The notes below the pieces were generated by a model, which did not search any database, was not told where the DNA came from, and saw only the letters and a program-made list of their open reading frames with translations. Positions 13,571-19,949 of a stretch of DNA of 19,949 bases are shown piece after piece (the stretch's first letter is position 1; each line of letters starts with the position of its first letter). Position numbers and translations under genes: made by a program. The DNA is from JAGMDK01 sp023128695. GTDB lineage: Bacteria; Planctomycetota; Phycisphaerae; UBA1845; Fen-1342. The stretch lies in NCBI GenBank assembly GCA_030628805.1, contig DAOVQG010000042.1, forward strand, positions 1-19,949, read 5' to 3'.

Positions 13571-13987
13571 ATGGCGAACAACACCAACCAATCCAGTTCG
13601 TTGACAGGCCCCACGAAGGGGGAGCATCACACGGAGCACCGCCAGGAGGAACCGCCGCCCAAAAGCGAGCGCCACTCCGTGAAAGACCGCCGCGGCAGGG
13701 AAGAACGGCGGTCAAATCTGGATCGTCGCCGCGGTCCGGGGCGTCGGCGCACGGACTATCGCCGGGCAGCCGAAGAAGGGCACATGAATGAGGAGCAATT
13801 GGACTTCCTCAAGGCGGTGGATGAGTACAAACGGGTAAACGATCGGCCGTTTCCCACGTTGACGGAAGTGCTGGATATCGTTCTCTATTTGGGTTATCGG
13901 AAAGTCGCTCCGGTGGGGGAGTTCAAGCTGCGAAAGGGTCGCCAGACACCGCCGCCGGGCGGGGGCAATTCTTCAAAGGATGACTGA
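13571..13987 (+). CDS. Hypothetical protein with Arg-rich repeats
   Basis: Unrecognised 138-residue protein. Residues of about 30-65 are very basic, with DRR-type repeats (VKDRRGREERRSNLDRRRGPGRRRTDYRR) like the RRxxxDRR linkers next to PilZ domains, but no PilZ domain follows. Residues of about 72-118 (MNEEQLDFLKAVDEYKRVNDRPFPTLTEVLDIVLYLGYRKV) look like a folded helical domain with a winged-helix feel. The tail is Gly/Pro-rich. A nucleic-acid-binding role would fit the charge but is a guess. ATG 13571 lacks a clear ribosome binding site; ATG 13784 (start of the folded part) is an alternative. The strongly acidic gene just upstream may be a coincidental or real partner. Confidence 0.55.
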   Translation: MANNTNQSSSLTGPTKGEHHTEHRQEEPPPKSERHSVKDRRGREERRSNLDRRRGPGRRRTDYRRAAEEGHMNEEQLDFLKAVDEYKRVNDRPFPTLTEVLDIVLYLGYRKVAPVGEFKLRKGRQTPPPGGGNSSKDD

Positions 13988-14033
13988 CGGCCACCTGCAT
14001 TTTGGAATGTAGCGGCCGAGCGTCAACATAGTG

Positions 14034-14120
14034 GGTGGGGCGGGCCTCCGTGCCCGGTGGGGTGGGCCTCCGTGCCCGCCAGTACGGTCCGCTGGCGGCC
14101 GCGGAGGGCCGCCCCACCGG
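14034..14120. repeat. GGTGGGGCGGGCCTCCG inverted repeat
   Basis: Within the 323-base gap 13988-14310. Left arm GGTGGGGCGGGCCTCCG is nearly repeated (GGTGGGGTGGGCCTCCG) and pairs, with one mismatch, with the right arm at about 14101-14120. A truncated GTAGCGGCCG repeat sits just before it (about 14008). A related element closes the window at 19847-19899. Confidence 0.7.
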
Positions 14121-14183
14121 TTTATCTACTTTCCTGATGCCCACCCTGCTCAGCCCTGCTCACCCGGTTCGGGGGATTCCAAC

Positions 14184-14212
14184 TTGACACTCCAGGTCAA
14201 TCGGCGTAGTTT
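14184..14212 (+). promoter_or_regulatory. Promoter of the rpmF-plsX-fab operon
   Basis: A perfect TTGACA (14184-14189), a 17-base spacer and TAGTTT (14207-14212). Start near 14219 leaves a 92-base leader before rpmF. No FapR- or FadR-like operator is recognised. Confidence 0.55.
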
Positions 14213-14310
14213 CAGCTATTCTTGGAGGGTGGGGAGGCTGTGTATCGGCGCAAAGCTGTCTGCCAACAGGCCTTATGCTCGCACCGAGGTTCGTAACAGC
14301 GGGAGTTGTG

Positions 14311-14496
14311 ATGCTGCCAGTCACCAAAAAAAGTAAAATGCGCAAGCGGACACGTCGGTCTCACCTGGCCGTACGGCCGGTGCACCTGATCCCTTGTCCC
14401 CAGTGCTCACAGTCGAAGTTGCCGCACGCCGCTTGCCCGAACTGCGGCTATGTCAACGCGCACACCCGGATCAAGGTGGGCACGCAGGAATCATAA
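14311..14496 (+). CDS. rpmF: 50S ribosomal protein L32
   Basis: Ribosomal protein L32 of the large subunit, 61 residues, normal length. The basic N-terminus SKMRKRTRRSHLAVRP is diagnostic. The zinc ribbon is complete, with CPQC (Cys29, Cys32) and CPNC (Cys42, Cys45), so this is the zinc-containing C+ form. ATG 14311 follows GGGAG; an ATG at 14275 is rejected because it adds 12 residues ahead of the conserved start. Its stop TAA overlaps the Shine-Dalgarno sequence of plsX, the usual tight rpmF-plsX arrangement linking ribosome and membrane synthesis. Confidence 0.93.
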   Translation: MLPVTKKSKMRKRTRRSHLAVRPVHLIPCPQCSQSKLPHAACPNCGYVNAHTRIKVGTQES

Positions 14497-14508
14497 GGAG
14501 AGGGCTCC

Positions 14509-15516
14509 GTGCGGATCGGCATGGATGCGATGGGCGGCGATTACGCGCCGCGGGAAATAATCCGCGGCGTGCAGGAAGGTCTGCGCTTCATTTCGCAGGA
14601 AGACGAGATCGTCCTGTACGGGCAGAAGGAGCGAGTCGCCGCCGAATGCCGGGAACTTGGTCTCGATGATCCCCGCGTGACGATCGAGGACTGCCCGCAG
14701 GTGGTCGAAATGGGGGAGGGTCCGGTCGAAGCCCTGCGTCACAAGCGGCAATCGAGTGTTGTCAAGCTGGCGCTCGCGGCCGGCAAGGGCCGGCTCGACG
14801 CCGTGATGTCGGCCGGCAACACCGGAGCTTTCGCGGCCGCCTGCCAACTCAAGATCGGCCCGATCGACGGCGTTTCGCGGCCGGGTATCGCGGTCGTGAT
14901 GCCGACTTTTTGCGGTCCGGTCCTCATTTGCGACGTCGGGGCGAACCTCACGCCCAAACCGCACCATCTCTACGAATACGCGCACATCTGCGTTTGCTAT
15001 TCGCAAATGATCCTCGGCGTGAAGCAGCCGCGGATTGGATTGGTCTCCATCGGCGAGGAAGAAGGCAAGGGCAACCCGCTGGTCAAGGAAGCCGGCGCGC
15101 TGATCCGCGAAGACGCGAGCCTGCAATTCATCGGCAACGTGGAGGGGCGTGACATCTTCGGCGGCGCCTGCGAGATCGCGGTCTGCGACGGCTTCGTGGG
15201 CAATGTGATCCTGAAACTCACGGAGGGCTTGGCGGAGGGCTTGTTCAAAACCATCGTGCAGGAGATCAAGGAGGAGAGTCACGAACTGCTGCCGCGTTTC
15301 GAGCCGGTCGCGGACCGCATCTGGAAACGGCATGACTTCGCCGAATACGGCGGGGCCCCACTATTGGGGATCAACAGTGTCGCGATCATCTGCCACGGCC
15401 GCAGCGATCACCGGGCCATCAACAACGCCATCCGCGTGGCGGTGGAGCAGTTTCGCCACAACCTCAACAGGGCCATTGCCCAACAGTTTAAACGTCAGCC
15501 CGAGGGCGCCGTATGA
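14509..15516 (+). CDS. plsX: Phosphate acyltransferase PlsX
   Basis: Peripheral membrane enzyme that converts acyl-ACP and phosphate to acyl-phosphate, the acyl donor for PlsY in phospholipid synthesis. 335 residues, normal. Family blocks are clear: IGMDAMGGDYAPREIIRG at the start, KRQSSVVKLALAAGKGRLDAVMSAGNTGAF (about 79-105), RPGIAVVMPT, LICDVGAN, GLVSIGEEEGKGNPLVKEA and FVGNVILKLTEG. Start is GTG 14509, eight bases after AAGGAG (14495-14500). Its last codon overlaps fabH by four bases (ATGA), indicating coupling. Confidence 0.95.
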   Translation: MRIGMDAMGGDYAPREIIRGVQEGLRFISQEDEIVLYGQKERVAAECRELGLDDPRVTIEDCPQVVEMGEGPVEALRHKRQSSVVKLALAAGKGRLDAVMSAGNTGAFAAACQLKIGPIDGVSRPGIAVVMPTFCGPVLICDVGANLTPKPHHLYEYAHICVCYSQMILGVKQPRIGLVSIGEEEGKGNPLVKEAGALIREDASLQFIGNVEGRDIFGGACEIAVCDGFVGNVILKLTEGLAEGLFKTIVQEIKEESHELLPRFEPVADRIWKRHDFAEYGGAPLLGINSVAIICHGRSDHRAINNAIRVAVEQFRHNLNRAIAQQFKRQPEGAV

Positions 15517-16505
15517 AACTGGGTTGGCCGGTCGAAATAGCCGGGACCGGCGCGTATCTACCCGAGCGCGTGGTCACAAATGACGAGATGGCGCAGTATG
15601 TCGACACTTCGCACGACTGGATCGTGCAGCGGACCGGCATTCACGAGCGCCGGCGGGCCGGCCCGGGCGAGTCGACCGTGACCATGGCGAAGCACGCCAG
15701 CGAGGCGGCCCTGGCGGATGCGGGGGTCACGCCGGACGAAATCGATCTCATCGTCGTGGCCACCATCACGCCGGACTATCAACTGCCCGCCACAGCTTGT
15801 CTGCTGCAGGCGGAGTTGGGCTGTCGCTGGGTGCCGGCGTACGACATGGCGGCGGCGTGCAGCGGATACGTCTGGGCTTTAATCCAGGCCGCCCAGTATG
15901 TCGTCAATGACCTGGCCCAGAACGTGCTCGTGGTCGGAGCCGAGTACCTGACCACCATCACCGACATGCAAGACCGCGGAACCTGCATCCTGTTCGGCGA
16001 CGCGGCCGGGGCGGCGGTGATCCGGCGGTCTCAGGTCGCCGACCGACGCATGCTGGCCGGGCAGTGGGGGGCCGACGGCTATCGCAGCATGTTGATCAAT
16101 ATCCCGGGCGGTGGCGCCAAGGAACCGGCGTCGCACCGCACCGTGGACGAGCGGCTGCATTTCATGCACATGAAAGGCCGGGAGGTCTACAAGTTCGCCG
16201 TCACGCAGATGCACTCAATCCTGGTTGACACGTGCGCGGAAGCCGGGGTCAGCGTGGACGATCTGAAGCTGGTCGTGCCGCACCAATCCAATCTGCGGAT
16301 TATCGAGTCGGCGTGCAAGAGGGCCGGCGTGCCCATGGAGAAAGTAGTCGTTAACATTAATCGTTACGGCAACTCGTCCGCGGCCTCATGTGCGGTTGGC
16401 TTGCACGAGGCCCGTCAGGAAGGACGAATCCAAGAGGGGGATTTGGTTATCATGGTCGCATTCGGCGCCGGGCTGACTTGGGGTTCTCTGTTAATGAGGG
16501 TGTGA
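15513..16505 (+). CDS. fabH: 3-oxoacyl-ACP synthase III FabH
   Basis: Starts each fatty acid by condensing an acyl-CoA (usually acetyl-CoA) with malonyl-ACP. 330 residues. The catalytic triad is complete: Cys116 in MAAACSGYV, His257 in VVPHQSNLRI and Asn287 in NRYGNSSAAS. The family signatures HDWIVQRTGIHERR and LFGDAAGAAVI are present. The start ATG lies inside the plsX stop (ATGA). fabD begins one base after its stop, so plsX, fabH and fabD are a tightly coupled unit. Primer preference (straight or branched) cannot be read from sequence. Confidence 0.96.
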   Translation: MKLGWPVEIAGTGAYLPERVVTNDEMAQYVDTSHDWIVQRTGIHERRRAGPGESTVTMAKHASEAALADAGVTPDEIDLIVVATITPDYQLPATACLLQAELGCRWVPAYDMAAACSGYVWALIQAAQYVVNDLAQNVLVVGAEYLTTITDMQDRGTCILFGDAAGAAVIRRSQVADRRMLAGQWGADGYRSMLINIPGGGAKEPASHRTVDERLHFMHMKGREVYKFAVTQMHSILVDTCAEAGVSVDDLKLVVPHQSNLRIIESACKRAGVPMEKVVVNINRYGNSSAASCAVGLHEARQEGRIQEGDLVIMVAFGAGLTWGSLLMRV

Positions 16506-16506
16506 C

Positions 16507-17436
16507 GTGACGATGCAGGCCGCCATCTTTCCCGGGCAGGGGGCTCAACTGGTTGGCATGGGACGCGACGTGGCAGAGGCGCATCCCGTCGCGGCCGAAA
16601 CCTTTGCACAGGCCGACGAGGTCCTGGAGTTCAAGCTCTCCAAGCTGTGCTTCGAAGGTCCCGCCGAGCGTCTGAACGCCACTGATATTCAGCAGCCGGC
16701 GATCTTCACGACCAGCGTGGCGCTGTTCCGCGCCGGTCTGGACGCCGGGTGTTTTACAGCGGACTCATTCGCGGCGATGGGGGGGTTGAGTCTGGGCGAA
16801 TACACCGCCCTGCACCTGGCCGGCGCGTTGTCGTTCGCGGATGCCTTGCGGCTGGTCGCGCGGCGGGGTCAACTCATGCAACAAGCCTGCGAAGCGAGCA
16901 CCGGCGGCATGGTCTCGCTGCTCGGGCTCGACGAGGAGCAGGCTCTGAAGCTGTGCGAACGCGTAGCCGACAAAGGAAATGTCCGTCCGGCGAATTTCAA
17001 CTGCCCCGGACAAATCGTGATCTCAGGCGACAAAACAGCCTGTGAGGCGGCGGTCGAGCTGGCCGGCGAGTTCAAAACACGAGCCATCCCGCTCCCGGTC
17101 GCCGGTGCGTTTCACAGCGAGTTGATGCGGCCGGCGGCGGAAGGTCTGCGGCCGGAGCTCGAGCAGGCCGCCTTCCAGACAACGAAAACCCGCGTTATCG
17201 CGAACGTCGACGCGGAGTACCACACTGATCCGGCGGCCATACGCGATTCGCTTTACCGTCAAGTGCTAAACCCCGTCCGCTGGCAGGCGTGCATCGAGCG
17301 TATGGTCGCGGACGGCTGCGACGAATTCTGGGAGATCGGCCCCAATCGCCACCTGACCGGCATGATGCGGAAAATCAACCGGAAGATGAAGACAATCAAT
17401 GTATCAACAGCGGAAGGGTTGGCGGCAGTACTGTAG
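16507..17436 (+). CDS. fabD: Malonyl-CoA:ACP transacylase FabD
   Basis: Loads malonyl from CoA onto ACP for fatty acid elongation. 309 residues. FPGQGAQ is at about 8-14, the nucleophile elbow GLSLGEY carries Ser95 and the catalytic His is in VAGAFHSELM (His203). The usual GHSLGE here reads GLSLGE, with Leu for His, a variant I associate with planctomycetes. GTG 16507 follows GAGGG (16496-16500) at six bases; ATG 16513 is twelve bases from it and less likely. The stop TAG (17434-17436) lies inside a GTAGCGTCCGGCCCCCGTGC repeat that follows directly, so the natural C-terminus may have been set by that repeat. Confidence 0.95.
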   Translation: MTMQAAIFPGQGAQLVGMGRDVAEAHPVAAETFAQADEVLEFKLSKLCFEGPAERLNATDIQQPAIFTTSVALFRAGLDAGCFTADSFAAMGGLSLGEYTALHLAGALSFADALRLVARRGQLMQQACEASTGGMVSLLGLDEEQALKLCERVADKGNVRPANFNCPGQIVISGDKTACEAAVELAGEFKTRAIPLPVAGAFHSELMRPAAEGLRPELEQAAFQTTKTRVIANVDAEYHTDPAAIRDSLYRQVLNPVRWQACIERMVADGCDEFWEIGPNRHLTGMMRKINRKMKTINVSTAEGLAAVL

Positions 17437-17498
17437 CGTCCGGCCCCCGTGCCGGACGGAGGTGATAAGGTGATAACGTGATAACGTGAGAAACATCT

Positions 17499-17663
17499 CT
17501 AGTGCTCCGTCAACCCTCAATTGACGGGCTGGTGTGCCACTGCTCTTGAGCAGTGTTTCTTAACGATCTCGGTGCACGCGGCGAAACTTAGCACTGCTCA
17601 AGAGCAGTGGCACACATCCCGATCGATACGCAACCCGTCAAATCAGCGTTGACGGAGCACTAG
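17499..17663. repeat. Nested palindromic element, possibly a MITE
   Basis: Perfect 16-base terminal inverted repeats (17499-17514 CTAGTGCTCCGTCAAC; 17648-17663 its complement) enclose a second pair (TTGACGGG 17521-17528 with CCCGTCAA 17634-17641), which in turn encloses paired-arm copy C (17532-17615). No reading frame for a transposase is inside. CTAG at both ends could be a target duplication or part of the terminal repeat. It lies in the 289-base gap between fabD and fabG. Confidence 0.7.
17532..17615. repeat. Paired-arm palindromic element, copy C
   Basis: Arms GTGTGCCACTGCTCTTGAGC.. and complement (17592-17615) surround a 36-base centre. It is longer in the centre than copies A (9749-9822) and B (12033-12104) while the arms are almost unchanged. 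Confidence 0.8.
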
Positions 17664-17725
17664 TTTCTAGTTTCTAGATGTACCGTCCGGGCTCCGTGCC
17701 GGACGAAGGCACAAGGAGTGAGGCA

Positions 17726-18469
17726 ATGGGATGCTTGCAGGGTCAATCGGCACTCGTGACCGGAGCGGCACGTGGTATCGGGCGGGCGATCTGTTTGGAA
17801 CTCGCGGACCTCGGGGCCAACATCCTGGCCACCGATCTGCTCGCGGATGATCTCAACGAAACCGTCTCCCAGGTAAAAGCCAAAGGGGTGGGCTGCGAGT
17901 TCGAGGTAGCTAACGTTACCGACCCGAAAGCCGTCGAGCACCTGATCGAAACGGCGATCGAGAAGTTCGGCCAGCTCGACATCATGGTCAACAACGCCGG
18001 CATCACCCGCGACACGCTGGTTCTCTCGATGACCGATGAGCAGTGGGACGCGGTGCTGAACGTGAACCTGCGGGCGGTGTTCCTGGGCACCCGGGCGGCG
18101 GCAAAGGTGATGCTGCGGCAGCGGGGGGGGCGGATCATCAATATGGCGAGTTTCTCCGGTCTGGCGGGCAACGCCGGGCAGGCCAACTACGCCGCCAGCA
18201 AGGCCGGGGTAATTGGGCTGACCAAGTCCGTCGCCAAGGAGATGGCCAAGCGGGGCGTGAACTGCAACGCCGTCGCCCCGGGCTTCATTGATACGGAGAT
18301 GACAGCCGTGCTGCCGGATAAAGTCAAGGAAATGGCCAAGCAGATCATTCCGGCCCAGCGCATGGGACAGCCGGAAGAGGTGGCCAAGGTGGTCGCGTTC
18401 CTGGCCGGGCCGGCGTCAAGCTATGTAACCGGCCAAGTAATCTCGGTAGACGGCGGACTGCACATGTAG
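17726..18469 (+). CDS. fabG: 3-oxoacyl-ACP reductase FabG
   Basis: NADPH-dependent reduction of 3-oxoacyl-ACP in fatty acid elongation. 247 residues, normal. The cofactor motif TGAARGIG (12-19), NNAG (89-92) and the active-site set Ser142, Tyr155 and Lys159 (ASFSGLAGNAGQANYAASK) are all present. A FabG-like end (SYVTGQVISVDGGLHM) completes the short-chain dehydrogenase fold. ATG 17726 follows AGGAG (17714-17718) at seven bases; an ATG at 17678 would begin in a GTACCGTCCGG repeat and is rejected. The nested palindromic element separates it from fabD, so it may have its own promoter. The usual next gene, acpP, is absent. Confidence 0.95.
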   Translation: MGCLQGQSALVTGAARGIGRAICLELADLGANILATDLLADDLNETVSQVKAKGVGCEFEVANVTDPKAVEHLIETAIEKFGQLDIMVNNAGITRDTLVLSMTDEQWDAVLNVNLRAVFLGTRAAAKVMLRQRGGRIINMASFSGLAGNAGQANYAASKAGVIGLTKSVAKEMAKRGVNCNAVAPGFIDTEMTAVLPDKVKEMAKQIIPAQRMGQPEEVAKVVAFLAGPASSYVTGQVISVDGGLHM

Positions 18470-18498
18470 CCACCAGGCGGAGCTTGCCTAACAAAACG

Positions 18499-18665
18499 TG
18501 TGGCACAGGCTTCCAGCCTGTGGTTTATGTGGCATAGGCTTCCAGCCTGTGGTTTATGTGGCATAGGCTTCCAGCCTGTGGTTTATGTGGCATAGGCTTC
18601 CAGCCTGTGGTTTATGTGGCATAGGCTTCCAGCCTGTGGGGCCACCGGCAAGATGCCGGTGCCAC
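18499..18665. repeat. Tandem array of 29-base hairpin units
   Basis: Four complete units and one 25-base partial unit (18499-18639) of TGTGGCAYAGGCTTCCAGCC plus TGTGGTTTA follow each other without spacers; each holds CAGGCT or TAGGCT, TCC, AGCCTG. Units 2-5 share CATAGG; unit 1 has CACAGG. A related CCACCGGCAAGATGCCGGTG hairpin follows to 18665. The array fills the 220-base gap between fabG and the phosphofructokinase gene, ending 13 bases before its Shine-Dalgarno sequence. Confidence 0.85.
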
Positions 18666-18689
18666 ACTTGCTAGTGCAAGGAGGTGCCC

Positions 18690-19790
18690 ATGTCAGCAAA
18701 GGTTACACGGATCGGCATTCTGACCGGCGGCGGCGATTGTCCCGGTCTCAACGCCGTCATCCGCGTCGTCACGAAAGCCGCGCTTACCCAACTCGGCCTC
18801 GAGGTCATCGGCGTCGAGGACGGCTTTCTCGGGCTTATCCGCAACCGGATGCGGATATTGAGCGAGGCCGACGTCTCGAACATCCTCACGGTGGGGGGGA
18901 CCATCCTCGGCACCACCAATAAGGCCAACCCGGGCCACTTCGCCGTCGGACAAGACGAGGAAGGCCGGCCGATCTTCAAAGACGTCACCAGCCGCATCAT
19001 CGAACACATCCACGAGCGGCGGCTCGACGGCCTGGTCTGTATCGGCGGCGACGGTACCATGACCGGCGCGGCCGATCTGATCAAACACGGCATACCGTGC
19101 ATCGGCGTCCCCAAAACCATCGACAACGACATCATGCACACCGAACTCACATTCGGGTTTGTAACCGCGGTGCAGACGGCGACGGAATGCCTGGACCGCA
19201 TCCATTCGACGGCCTCGAGCCATCACCGCGTCATGCTCGTCGAGTTGATGGGGCGCAACGCCGGCTGGCTGACGCTGCATGCCGGGCTGGCCACCGGCTG
19301 TGACGTGATCGTGATTCCGGAAATCCCTTACCAACTCGAATCGATTTGTGAAACCTGTCGGGAACGAAGCAAACGCGGCAAACGCTTCACGCTGATCGCC
19401 GTCTCAGAGGGGGCGGCTCCGGTGGGGGGGCAGCAGGTGGTCGATCAGGTGGTCCACGACAGCCCCGATCCGATTCGGCTGGGGGGCATCAGTGCCGTGC
19501 TCGCGGGGCAGATCGCCGCCGAGACCCACCTCGAAACCCGAGCCACCATTCTCGGACACGTGCAGCGGGGCGGCACGCCGGTGGCTTTCGACCGCGTCCT
19601 GGCAACTCAATTCGGATATCAGGCGGTGAATTTAATCGCCGAGGAGCGGTGGAATCACATGGTCGTGATGCAAAACGGGCAGCCGGGAACGGTTCCGATC
19701 GAAGCCGTGGCGGGCCAACAGCGGACTGTCCCGCCCGATGACCCGCTGATTGCGATGGCCCGTTCTGTGGGAACATGCATGGGAGATTAA
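18690..19790 (+). CDS. pfkA: 6-phosphofructokinase
   Basis: Phosphorylates fructose 6-phosphate to the 1,6-bisphosphate in glycolysis. 366 residues, the size of the long bacterial form rather than the 320-residue E. coli PfkA. The phosphate-donor loop GGDGT is at 119-123 and the catalytic PKTIDND at 141-147, followed by VELMGRNAGWL, IPEIPY and GHVQRGGTPVAFDR. Residues that track the donor are Gly122 (Gly in ATP enzymes, Asp in PPi enzymes) and Lys142 (Gly in E. coli PfkA, Lys in PPi and group III enzymes). The Gly/Lys pair is that of ATP-using group III enzymes, so ATP is the likelier donor. ATG 18690 follows AAGGAGG (18678-18684) at five bases; the GTG at 18684 overlaps that site. Confidence 0.93.
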   Translation: MSAKVTRIGILTGGGDCPGLNAVIRVVTKAALTQLGLEVIGVEDGFLGLIRNRMRILSEADVSNILTVGGTILGTTNKANPGHFAVGQDEEGRPIFKDVTSRIIEHIHERRLDGLVCIGGDGTMTGAADLIKHGIPCIGVPKTIDNDIMHTELTFGFVTAVQTATECLDRIHSTASSHHRVMLVELMGRNAGWLTLHAGLATGCDVIVIPEIPYQLESICETCRERSKRGKRFTLIAVSEGAAPVGGQQVVDQVVHDSPDPIRLGGISAVLAGQIAAETHLETRATILGHVQRGGTPVAFDRVLATQFGYQAVNLIAEERWNHMVVMQNGQPGTVPIEAVAGQQRTVPPDDPLIAMARSVGTCMGD

Positions 19791-19949
19791 CGCCTCGGCA
19801 CTTATGCTAGTGTAGTGATTTATGCAGATTGCGTCTTATCCTGCTCGGTGGGGCGGGCGTCCCTGCCCGCCAGTCGCGGGCACGGAGGCCCGCACCACCT
19901 TGAATCATGATGCGGCAATTATGAATCAGACCACCAGCGGAGGGCCGCG
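19791..19949. repeat. Terminal repeat region
   Basis: No gene is seen. GGTGGGGCGGGCGTCCCTGC at 19847 and a GGCCCGCACCACC arm ending at 19899 form an inverted repeat of the same family as 14034-14120. A second part (CAGCGGAGGGCCGCG) runs off the window end. Confidence 0.6.

Noticed and set aside
13055..13675. 206-residue minus-strand frame with poly-Val/Ile segments resembling membrane spans
   Set aside because: The hydrophobic runs are the complement of the GAC/GAT microsatellite; it crosses two plus-strand genes and two promoters.
14491..15333. 280-residue minus-strand reading frame
   Set aside because: It is antisense to plsX, which is certain by family motifs.
17499..17663. Autonomous insertion sequence
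   Set aside because: There are terminal inverted repeats but no transposase reading frame; only a non-autonomous element can be supported.
18499..18639. Possible CRISPR array
   Set aside because: The 29-base units follow each other directly with no spacers and no cas genes are present.

Overview
The window is a GC-rich bacterial chromosome segment, most likely from a Planctomycetota member. This is inferred from three things: a Gram-negative lipid A gene pair (lpxD, lpxI) beside housekeeping genes, an MnmA with a KQGCC segment and a FabD with a GLSLGEY nucleophile elbow (both remembered from planctomycetes), and gene gaps packed with palindromic repeats. No 16S or other decisive taxon marker is present, so the phylum call is moderate. 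No tRNA, rRNA, CRISPR array or transposase was found.

Layout. 1-371: repeat-filled leader with a promoter. 372-1175: a short nucleotide-sugar dehydrogenase. 1176-1517: a compound nested palindrome. 1518-2426 (-): a UbiA-type decaprenyl-phosphate phosphoribosyltransferase. 2535-3707 (-): a RES/Xre toxin-antitoxin pair in toxin-first order, with a strong promoter and a palindromic candidate operator in front of the antitoxin. 3746-6067 (-): a secreted heparinase II/III-like protein. 6233-9684 (+): lpxD, a lower-GC P-loop kinase/Nudix fusion, then lpxI. 9866-11131: mnmA, whose reading frame has absorbed two kinds of genome repeat. 11301-12022: a small membrane protein and a short PQQ-propeller protein. 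12023-12373: repeats and a glycosyltransferase-9 remnant. 12374-13020 (-): a SEC-C protein translationally coupled to a CxxCxxCC protein. 13208-13987: an Asp-rich protein and an Arg-rich hypothetical. 14311-18469: rpmF-plsX-fabH-fabD-fabG, the classic fatty-acid start cluster without acpP. 18499-18665: a tandem array of small hairpins. 18690-19790: a 6-phosphofructokinase.

How the genes work together. Most of the window serves the cell envelope. plsX, fabH, fabD and fabG feed fatty acid and phospholipid synthesis. lpxD and lpxI are consecutive lipid A steps (LpxC and LpxA are elsewhere). The UGD-like, UbiA-like and heparinase-like proteins fit nucleotide-sugar, polyprenyl-sugar and polysaccharide metabolism.

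The most unusual parts are (i) the kinase/Nudix fusion, whose base composition differs from its lipid A neighbours, (ii) the reversed RES/Xre module, also of lower GC, and (iii) at least five families of short palindromic repeats that recur between genes and, in mnmA, have been captured in frame as protein sequence.
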